A DNA stretch of 64,000 nucleotides from Darksidea phi (taxonomy: Eukaryota > Ascomycota > Dothideomycetes > Pleosporales > Lentitheciaceae). The stretch spans positions 52,327 to 116,326 of the forward strand of contig JASJFT010000143.1 in the NCBI GenBank assembly GCA_030770425.1, in the 5' to 3' direction. The position numbers and the translations under genes are program-made. Under the pieces are notes generated by a model. It was not told the origin of the DNA and made no database searches. It saw nothing but the letters and a program-made list of their open reading frames with translations. How positions within the stretch are numbered: the stretch's first letter is position 1; each line of letters starts with the position of its first letter. This document shows, piece by piece, positions 55,630-64,000 of the stretch.

Positions 55630-58600
55630 GTGATGCGAGCCCTCAGTCTGCAACGCCTAGGCTGGCGGCACGCCCTCCGTCCGCCGCCGCTGCGACGATG
55701 GAGGTCCAACAGAGCTAGCAACGTGCAATTGGAGGGACTCACGCCGAAATGGCAGTCGCTCTGGGAGAAGCCGCCGAGGAACACGCCCAAGATATTGGAT
55801 GACGACCGCAAGAAGGCATATATACTACCCATGTTCCCGTACCCCTCCGGCACTCTCCACCTGGGCCATCTACGAGTTTACACCATCTCCGATGTCCTGG
55901 CGCGCTTCAAGCGCATGCAGGGCTACGACGTCCTACATCCAATTGGATGGGATGCCTTCGGTCTGCCTGCTGAGAATGCGGCTATCGAACGGGGAGTCCA
56001 TCCGGCGGACTGGACGTTGCAGAACATCGAGGCCATGAAGAAGCAGATGAGGGAGATGGGCGGGCATTGGTCGTGGGACAAGGTACACTCAGCGTGACAT
56101 GGAGGGCAAGAGACGGTGCTGAGATGAGGTCTAGGAATTTCGAACGTGCGACCCCCACTTCTACAAGCACACGCAGCGCCTCTTCCTCATGCTCCACGAA
56201 CGCGGACTCGCCTACCAAGCTGAATCGCTTGTTAATTGGGACCCCGTCGACCAGACCGTCCTCGCGAACGAACAGGTAGATGCCAATGGAAATTCATGGC
56301 GATCTGGGGCGAAGGTGGAGAAGAAGATGCTCAAGCAGTGGTTTTTGAAGATCAAAGAGTTCCAGGAGCCACTACTAAAGGATCTGGACTCTCTTGCAGA
56401 AAATGGCCTGTGGCCTGAGAGGGTGCTGGCTATGCAGAAAAATTGGATTGGGCAGTCTGTGGGGACAAAGCTGTGGTTCGATATTCACATATCGGGGGCC
56501 GAGACTAGCCGGTCAGAGCTGACACCATCTTCGCCCTTTGACCCGGTTGAGGTCTTCACGACGCGGGCAGACACCCTTCTGGGGGCCATGTACGTGGCGT
56601 TGTCCCTAAACCATCCCATTGTGCAAGCCCTGGCGGAAGAGGATGAGGCGTTACGCGACTTCCTTGAGCGAGCTAAAAACTTTCCGCCCGACTCTAAAGA
56701 AGGCTATCTGCTGCAAGGGCTCGAGGCCAGAAACCCCATTGCGGGCCATGTCAACGACAGCCATCTTTCAGAAACTGTTCCAGTCTACGTTGCTCCTTAT
56801 GTGCTCAATGATTACGGTTCGGGAGCCGTGATGGGTGTTCCGGCACATGATACACGAGACTACGCTTTCTGGCGACAGAATCAGGGCGTTCACCCCGTCC
56901 GCCGTGTGATTACGGCCGAACCAAACATGAGTAACAAGTGTACCGCGGAAATGGACAAGCCGATGCTTGAAAAGGGCTATGTGACTTCGTCTGACAGTGG
57001 CTTGAATAACCTTTCCTCAGATCAGGCTATCGAAGAAATTACCAAGCGCCTTCAGGAAGCCGGAAAGCCCGTTGAGAGGACCGAGAACTGGCGTCTAAGG
57101 GACTGGCTCGTCAGCCGGCAACGTTATTGGGGCACTCCAATTCCAATCGTGCACTGCGGTTCCTGTGGACCGGTTCCTGTACCAAAACATCATTTGCCGG
57201 TAGAGCTTCCGAATCTTCCTGCGTCCTACTTCCAGGAGAGAACTGGTAACCCGCTTGCCGAGGACAAGGAGTGGAAAAAGACAACATGTCCCGAATGTAA
57301 CAGCCCTGCTGAACGCGAGACGGACACCATGGACACCTTCATGGACTCTTCTTGGTATTTCTTCAGGTTCCTCGATCCTCAAAACGACCGAGAGTTAGTA
57401 GGTCCGACCAAAGCCGACCAGGGCATGCCGGTGGACATCTATGTCGGCGGTGTAGAACATGCTATTCTCCATCTCCTATACGCTCGGTTCATCTCAAAGT
57501 TCCTAGCGACAACCGAGTTTTGGCCAAACGGAAGTGAAGTGCTGGGGGAGCCTTTCATGCGGTTGATTACTCAAGGCATGGTCCATGGCAAGACCTACTC
57601 CGATGCCGCAACCGGTCGATTCCTCCGTCCAGAAGAAGTGGACCTGAGCAATCCCTCGGCGCCCCTTATTCAGGGCACCAATATCGCTCCCAAGATCAGC
57701 TACGAGAAGATGTCTAAGAGCAAATACAACGGCGTCGATCCGGGCGAAACTATAGCCAAATATGGTGCCGACGCCACCCGCGCCCACATGCTCTTCCAAG
57801 CCCCTGTCAGCGACATCCTCGAATGGGACGAAGCGAAAATCACGGGGGTTCAGCGTTGGTTAACAAGAGTTCTCAAGCTCTCGCAAGCATTTTGGTGGTC
57901 TAAAAAGGAGCTCGAGAGGGGTATTAGACCATCGTCTGATATAGATATACCGGTCATCCCATTGCTTACGAGCCTCCGAGAGCTCAAGTACCTGCCGCCC
58001 ACTCCACATTTAATCAACCAGCCTAACCCGTATAAATCAGAGGACGAAGAACTGGTTGGCGCACTTAAATCAAGCGAGGCAGAACTGCTCTCCAAAGTCC
58101 ATGAGACAATTGCTAGCGTCACAAGATCCTACTCGGAGACATGTTCCCTGAATACGGTCATCAGCGACCTCATGACACTAACGAATACCATTTGGGACAC
58201 ACCCCACGCGTCCATCTGCACATCCTGGTACAAATGGTACGCTACAGTGCACCTCCTCCGCATGCTCGCTCCTATCGCGCCCGGCGTCGCGGAAGAAGGC
58301 TGGCAGACCCTCCATGGGATAACAAACCGCCAATTCCACGCCAATCCTTGCCATCCTCTCCGCGGCTATGGCGAACACCACATCGGCCCCTCAATTTTCA
58401 CTTTCGGGTTCCCGATTGGGGATGTTGGCATACTGCCCCTCCTCAATCCCACAATCACTTGCGTTGTCCAGTTTGACGGCAAGCGCAAATTTGACACACC
58501 GATAAAGCCAGTGCCGACGACGATACAGAACAATGATTCCGTGGGCATCAAGATGCATGTGCTGGAGCAGGTGTTGAAGAGCGATCCTGGGATGAAGTAT

Positions 58601-58777
58601 CTGGCTGCTTTAACTGAATCGTGGAACGTTGGATTGCCGTCGGGACCGAAAGACTTCTTACACGCTATGCCTGACTATTGGGAGATTAGAGTTGCGAAGA
58701 GGGGCCGGATTTTCAACATTGTCAGCCCCAAAAAGCCTAAGAAGAAACAGCTATTGGACAGGGAAGAGACTATGTAA
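55630..58777 (+). CDS. NAM2: Mitochondrial leucyl-tRNA synthetase
   Basis: Two exons, 55630-56082 and 56135-58777, 52-bp intron; 1031 residues. The first ~30 residues ([18 protein letters not shown]) form an Arg-rich mitochondrial presequence. The class I HIGH motif is in [17 protein letters not shown], followed by [13 protein letters not shown]. The editing domain (CP1) has [14 protein letters not shown], and [19 protein letters not shown] carries the conserved Asp. [13 protein letters not shown] and [12 protein letters not shown] complete the catalytic core, and it ends with the bacterial-type C-terminal part. It charges mitochondrial tRNA-Leu; in yeast the same protein also helps splice group I introns. 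Length is somewhat over the yeast enzyme (~890), mostly in the anticodon-binding part. Secure. Confidence 0.95.
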
Positions 58778-59120
58778 GGACTTGGACAGACGCAGACTTT
58801 CGAGCCGCCGGTCCAATTTGTGTACAACACACCACAAAGTGGTGCGAGCGAGGGGCCCGCGTGTAAGGCGGAGCCTGGGGGACCGAATTGGCAGATCAAG
58901 ATTCAGAAGAGGAAAATGAAGGAACGGCGTGCGGCATATAGGTAGGAGGGGAGAGGACGTAGACAATGAACGGGATTCTTGGGGTAGTTTTGTATGATAC
59001 TGATGTTGATATAGAGGTCGGGTTTGAGATGGTGGGGTTGTTTATATGTACAGTATATTTGTACAGTATTTGTTTTATATATCTCAATGTATGCTCTAAG
59101 CGCTAGAAGGCGCAAACAGT
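58778..59120. other. Convergent intergenic region between LeuRS and AIM32
   Basis: 3' flanks of both genes; an AT-rich stretch with TATA words near 59037-59080 may hold polyadenylation signals. No gene. Confidence 0.5.
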
Positions 59121-60236
59121 TCATCCCCTCGCTCTCGGTCTCAACTTCAACCCCTTGTCCTCCCCGCGTTCCTTCTTGATCTGCTCCTCAACCACTCTCC
59201 CCAACATCCCCCCCTCCCCCGTAATCCCGCCCCTAAAAAGCTCCCCAACAATCCGTCCCTTGCCCACAGTCTCCCCAACAACACCCTCCACATGCTCCGT
59301 CCCCACACGCCCATACCACACACCACACCCCGCCAACGCATTCCTCCTCCGCATGTCCGGCGGCACATAAATTATCACATTCCCTGCAAACTTGTGCCCT
59401 CCGATATGGCTTATCAGTCCCACATCAGCCTCTATCCCTCGCCGCGCGAATTCCTCCGTAAAAGAGTTGCGGAGGATGGGACCCAGGATACCGCAGCGCG
59501 CGTCCCGGCTATTATGTCCGCATATCAGGACTGTGACACGGGTTATAGGTGCGGCGGGGGGTAGTCTCGACGCGAGACTTGGGTCGCGCTGGAGGAGTGC
59601 TTTTTGGGCCGGGGAAAGGGCGGCGTGCATAGGGTGGAGGTGTGTGGCTTTTAAGTATGCGGATGCGAGGTTTGCGTAGGACGTAGGTGTGTTTGGGATC
59701 GCCGTTATTTTTTTGAACGCGGGGAAGAGGAGCACTGTCGTTGTGTCCTTTTCTCGACTTGCGGGGAACGAGCATGCGGTGAGAAGGATGTTGTTAAATG
59801 GCTATGGTTCTACGCATTAGCACCGTCCGTTGTTCTATGCTGCTGCCTCTAGTTCAATAGGAAAGGAGAACAAACAAACATCAAAACCCTCCCCGCCTTT
59901 CCCTACTACCCCCTTTACCCCTCGTATAAAGTCCCCCGCAGCGGATTGTTCGTCCTCTATGCGGCTACTCCAGTCCTCTTTCCCTGTGTTGATAAGGACA
60001 TGTTGTGAGTAGGATGCCATGGTATTTAGTAGTGGCGTTTTGCGATCTATATCGAGATCGGGCGGTGTGGGGGCGCAGGCGCAAGTTGGTTGGGGGCATG
60101 TTGGCACGTAGGGTATGGGATTGCGGTCTGTGGAGGATGAAAGGGTGCGGATAGTGAGGGTTTTACGACTAGGCGCTGCTATTGTGGAATTTCGTAGAGC
60201 TCGTATGCATGGTGCTGGGGGTCGAAGGGGAGGCAT
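59121..60236 (-). CDS. AIM32: AIM32-type thioredoxin-like [2Fe-2S] ferredoxin (sucrase/ferredoxin-like)
   Basis: Two exons, 60236-59880 and 59801-59121, 78-bp intron; 345 residues, yeast Aim32 is ~311. ATG 60236 starts an Arg/Ser/Thr-rich presequence (MPPLRPPAPCIRALRNS...TLSSS), suited to import into mitochondria. Cluster-ligand motifs follow: CPQPTCACAPTPP, then VLICGHNSRDARCGILGP and LISHIGGHKFAGNVIIY, the last being the C-terminal HxxxGH-type site of this family. NTMASYSQHVLINTG is also conserved. Aim32 acts in the mitochondrial matrix and intermembrane space in redox control of protein import. The exon 2 start PFNNILLTACSFP joins in phase. Frame is open further up to 60395, but without presequence character. 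Confidence 0.85.
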
Positions 60237-61999
60237 TGGTTTGCTGTGGGAGGTCGGACGGTGGTTGGAGGTCGCTGGGAACAGTTTATAATCAGATCGG
60301 AGCTCGGAGATGGAGGACGCGGGGCGGAGATAACGTGTTTTGTCCGAGATAGGACCAGCTAGTGCCGTTTTGTGGAGACGTTCAACCCTAGGCAAAATGA
60401 TTGCTGAGACTAATTATTCTGTCTTATCACTTCTGGGCCATCCTCTCGTATGCCGTTGGCTCGATGCTGGGCGTTGTAGGATATCATCGCCCTTCCTCCT
60501 CTCTCTTTCATTTCCAAACGCTTCGCGCCCCCTTTTTACAATGCCTTTCCGGCTATAGCATATTCCCTCATTCTTAGCCTTCGCTGCAACCCCTGAGAAT
60601 GCTAAGGGTTACAAACATGTTGCCGTCAACAGATTGGATACGGGCGACAGGTGACAAACCTGCTCCCTTCCCCTTTCTAGGCCTGCCTAAGGGTATTCAA
60701 TTGGTGGTGTGGAGCTCACACTACGTAATTCCCGTTCAGGTTACAGATCTCTAGTAGAACATCCTCATAATGTCAAAAGTACGCATACTCTACCTCGAGG
60801 GCCAGCTACGGCGTCTAACCGGGCAGAGTTACTTTGATTGTCTCAAGTACCGATTCTGGCGTCCTTCGCTGCTCGTGCGGCGTCTACGAAGGAGCACAGG
60901 GACGATTCAGCAACTCATTCTGACCAAGTCATCCAATCTCGCCGGAGATATTGAGACGGAAGATCATCCCCGCAACTCGATCATATCATATACTCTTAGG
61001 CGCTCAAGCTTTATGAGGCCTGTTCCTTCGACTGTGTGATCACCGTCACCAAGCGCATCATATTGGTCTTGGAGAATACTCCGAAGGAACCTACAAGCGA
61101 CTAGAAGACTTTCTCAAAAAAATGATACTCAGGCTCCGGACAGGGTTGAATCGGTTAGGGAAGTGGATCCCATTCAAAATAATTTTCAGGCACACATGCG
61201 ATGTGCATTGAGCAATGTCGTGAAAGCTGCTTCTAAGCTCTCCTATCATCAACCCCAAGGCGCGCAAGGCTTTTATCCAGCTTTTCCAACGAGCGGATAT
61301 GCCTTCTACTATAGCGTACAAACTGGAATGATTATATGAGAGCAGTACATGAGATCTATGCTTGAATATTGGGAGCATATTCTGAATACGGCACTGAGTT
61401 GCCGTGTAGCAGGGCCAAACCAGGATATGTTGAGTGCGCGCCGAGTGTCTTTGAGATAGAGGCGAGAATGATTGTACGGCCATCACATAGCATGCAGATG
61501 TGGGCGTAATGCAGACTACTGTGATAGCTAACTTATTCAATTGTCGTTGTGCGGGACTGGATTCTAAAATCCAGGAACGAAATGTTCATAGTGACAACCG
61601 AGAGGTGGGCCACAGCTTCATCAAAAAGTAGTAACGCCTCTTCTGATATGACGTTAATGATCGAGATGGAGTCACCGTCACGCAGGCTAAGCTTCATAGA
61701 AGTTAGTAACTAGCGAAGAGGTGGCAGCGAGCTAGAAACTGAGTTGCGGTTTTCTCCTATGTAATCCATTGAGGGCCTTCATTGAGTTCGTACCCCCCGA
61801 TTAAGCCTCGAACAAACTGTAAGTAGACTCGAGCCTAGCCTCTGGAGTACATGCTGCTTCTATCTCATCGAAAACGACAGGTATCAATGTGCTCAGCGTA
61901 GTTCGAGATGATTTAGGTACCTTGCAGACCTGTGGGAGGACTACACACAATGCTAGAGGAAGAGGATGGATCACGCGAAACGCTTTCCAAGTAACTGCA
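60237..61999. other. Long non-coding stretch between AIM32 and the methyltransferase gene
   Basis: 1.76 kb. Frames at 60770-61039 (+) and 61091-61540 (-) were inspected; neither shows a known motif or plausible introns. Nothing else recognised. Confidence 0.45.
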
Positions 62000-63117
62000 T
62001 CACAACGGCTTCTTCGCCACCATCAGAAGCATCGGCGTGAAGATCCCCTCTTCTCCAGCCGCCACAAGCGCATCATTACCAATGAGCAAATCCTCAGTGA
62101 TGGTGCACGTTCCCTTTGGCGCAATGCCCATCCACTCTAATGCTCGAATTAAGACTCTCATGGTAGGCCTTCCCCACCACGTATTGCGGACAATCAACAA
62201 CCAGTCGTACCATCCTCTTGCCGACTTGAGATTTCCAGACAAAGGATTCCACCATCCTAGTGGATCATCTCTCGTGGCTAGATCGTCGGCGAGGCACAAC
62301 TCGAATCCTGCGGCTTTGATGGCATCCTGCGCATGCGCGATCGTCTGAAGAGCAGGAATACCATTACCACGTTCAATTCCCAGCCTGATGGCTGCGTGAA
62401 GATGGTTGGATTTCGAGAATTTGTCGGTAAGCGCCCACTCGAGCACACCAAACACTCCGCCGGGCTTGAGCACTCGATGACATTGTGCATAGACATCCTT
62501 TAGCGATGGAGCATGTAGAGTCGCTTCTATCGCATAGACAGCGTCAAATTGGTTCTCGTCAAATGGCATACGCTACCGGCGATATTAGTCTGGTTCAATC
62601 GGTCATGACGTGTCAAGATAGCTCTCACCATGAAGTCTCCTTGGACAATTTCAACCGAGGACTCCATTCCATCGAGCTTGATCAGTTCACGGCCCCTCTT
62701 CACCTGAAGCTTATTGAGATTCAGTCCGGTGATCTGACACCCCGCAAAAACAGCAATCTCTCGAGCGGACCCTCCAACGCCGCATCCGACATCGAGAACA
62801 CGCATGTTGGGGCTCAAGCCCATTGCATGCGCAAGGTAGTGTTCGTGGCGTGCAAGTGCCATCGCGTTCCTCTCCGGGCCTCGTGGGTAACGGCATAGGT
62901 GGAATGACTGACCCCACCCTTGGAGGTAGATGTTCGTGACGGCGTCGTAGAAACTGAAACTCACATGTTAGTGACAATGAAATTCTCGCACTGTACAGGT
63001 GACTCACGCGTTCACATGCTCAGCGTATTGCGACTTGTGGAGGTCACGAGCTTCATCCTCGCTGGCCTCGCCCTTCGCCTCGTGTTGCCATCGAATAGAG
63101 TAGTTGTTATCGGACAT
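62000..63117 (-). CDS. Sterol 24-C-methyltransferase-like protein (ERG6 paralogue)
   Basis: Three exons, 63117-63008, 62959-62629 and 62572-62000, introns of 48 and 56 bp; 337 residues with full phase agreement. SAM motif I is VLDVGCGVGGSAREIA. GWGQSFHLCRYPRG and ARHEHYLAHAMGL are the YEYGWGxSFHF-type sterol-binding signature, and YAIEATLHAPSLKDVY is the SMT motif II. PGGVFGVLEWALTDKF follows. True fungal ERG6 has ~375 residues with a longer N-terminus and the motif ITGLNNN, which here is ITGLNLNK. The shorter N-terminus and this change suggest a diverged paralogue, possibly acting on a different sterol or triterpenoid. ER or lipid-droplet location is inferred from family. No biosynthetic partner gene is visible in the window. 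Confidence 0.85.
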
Positions 63118-63623
63118 GAGTTCAGGTGAGGTTGAATGTTAGCAACAATGTTCTGTAACAGCCCTTAATCCGTAGATGAAGAGATATGATCTCGTTATAC
63201 AAATGCAACATCCTAAGGGTTATATATAGTAGCTGAGGCAGGCGAAAAATGTTGTGGTGGTGTCGGGTGAGTGTATCCAATCGGGTTTCGCGTAGGGTGT
63301 TACGCCCAATAAGAACGACGCGGTATATTATACATACATATGCATGTAACGTAGCCAGTAAATACTAGACAAACTTCAAGGAAGTCTCTGTACGTCGGTC
63401 ACGGTGTTCCTCATCCAACTTTTCACCGTTGACATGGTGCATGAAAGCGAGGTCGTAAGTTACGGTATTGCAAATATCCCCGTCCGAAGAAGCCGGCTAT
63501 TAGGCTCCGTAAACAGAAAGCGCGCTTCAGTCTTCAAACTGTCGGAAGTGGAGAACAATATGAAAAGATACATAGGACTCGAAACCCGAAATGCAGCACC
63601 TAATAGCCATCTTCCGTTTTCCA
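63118..63623. other. Promoter region of the ERG6-like gene
   Basis: About 0.5 kb, with a TATATATAG TATA-like site on the plus strand near 63220-63228 and AT-rich sequence near 63325-63350. A plus-strand frame at 63404-63643 is not supported. Confidence 0.45.
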
Positions 63624-63764
63624 TCAGCATTTTGTTTCCCTGAGACGAAGCCGGGCAGCAACTTTGCCGCTGGGCTCAAGAACCCCCATTCCGAACTTGC
63701 TCAGATCGACCTTCAGATCCTTGGGCTCGGCGAGAATAACCCAGTCGAAGCTTTGTACCATCAT
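63624..63764 (-). CDS. Small 46-residue protein of unknown function
   Basis: A short intact frame from ATG 63764 (or the next codon, 63761) to a TGA at 63624. It begins MMVQSFDWVILAEPKDL and ends VAARLRLRETKC. I do not recognise it. It is predicted here because it lies about 77 bp below a consensus TATA box and a CT/CA-rich leader (63770-63835 read on the minus strand), an arrangement typical of expressed fungal genes. No signal peptide or membrane helix. The CTTACAG just before the ATG resembles a splice acceptor, so this could also be the second exon of a gene starting slightly upstream. Confidence 0.45.
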   Translation of the reverse strand: MMVQSFDWVILAEPKDLKVDLSKFGMGVLEPSGKVAARLRLRETKC

Positions 63765-63840
63765 GGCCTGTAAGCGGGTGGGGGTGTAGAATGAATGTAT
63801 TGAGTAGTCTGACTGTCTAGCTAGGGCGCGAGGAGAGGGC

Positions 63841-63848
63841 CTTATATA
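63841..63848 (-). promoter_or_regulatory. TATA box of the small 63.7-kb gene
   Basis: TATATAAG on the minus strand, preceded by CG-rich sequence and followed by a pyrimidine-rich leader before the ATG at 63764. Confidence 0.55.
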
Positions 63849-64000
63849 CGAGTTGCGCTAGGTCAGGTGACTAGAGGAATTACTGTGAGTCACTGTGTAG
63901 TCACTATAAGCTAGGGTATAGTCATAGCTAGTATATAGTTATAGTAAATTAGTATAAATTATTATATAAATAGAATAATTATATAATATATAGTACTCGG
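63849..64000. repeat. AT-rich simple-sequence tail at the window edge
   Basis: From about 63890 the sequence is built of TATAG, TAGCTA and ATTATATA words with almost no C or G. It looks like the edge of a RIP-degraded repeat block running off the window. Confidence 0.5.

Noticed and set aside
60770..61039. 89-residue plus-strand frame starting MSKVRILYLEGQ
   Set aside because: No motif, no neighbouring exons and ordinary intergenic composition.
61091..61540. 149-residue minus-strand frame
   Set aside because: Composition and lack of motifs fit chance; no promoter seen.

Overview
The window looks like nuclear DNA of a filamentous ascomycete (Pezizomycotina, probably Dothideomycetes; the class is an inference). 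It has compact genes with 46-60 bp GT-AG introns, CT/CA-rich leaders, a six-exon actin gene, HET-domain and NACHT-ankyrin genes, and AT-rich repeat islands with transposon relics. No rRNA or tRNA gene was recognised.

Layout. 0-19 kb: a GH1 glycosidase cut by the left edge, a SNRNP27-like tri-snRNP protein, Elongator subunit ELP5, an atypical short-chain dehydrogenase, a HET-domain gene whose long intron carries a MITE-like element, an HMG-box protein, an MFS transporter, actin and the Hsp70 exchange factor FES1. 19-24 kb: proteasome assembly chaperone 3 diverging from the rRNA-processing helicase ECM16/DHR1. 24.6-31 kb: an accessory defence/allorecognition segment, with a PNP-NACHT-ankyrin NLR and, about 0.7 kb away on the same strand, a second HET gene. 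32-40.6 kb: a sugar transporter, a low-complexity tandem-repeat membrane protein, a mitochondrial HemK/MTQ1-type methyltransferase and a secreted GH5 hydrolase.

40.6-49 kb is a gene-poor, AT-rich island. It holds a decayed Tc1/mariner transposase, a DUF7079-like small gene, an 803-bp foldback element built from inverted arrays of 23-bp repeats, a two-exon gene that appears to fuse a signal peptide to a GroEL N-terminal fragment, and a 2EXR-type gene. 49-64 kb returns to ordinary content: NmrA-like protein, a membrane-anchored aspartic-protease-like protein lacking the first catalytic Asp, an amino-acid permease, mitochondrial leucyl-tRNA synthetase, AIM32, a sterol 24-C-methyltransferase paralogue and a 46-residue small gene behind a clear TATA box.

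Housekeeping genes (splicing, tRNA wobble modification, ribosome biogenesis, proteasome assembly, mitochondrial translation, cytoskeleton) alternate with two accessory segments. The strongest candidates for something undescribed are the secreted GroEL-like mini-protein, the 23-bp-array foldback element beside it, and the NLR/HET pair. Exon joints given below were found by matching GT-AG sites to reading-frame phase and were not checked against transcripts.
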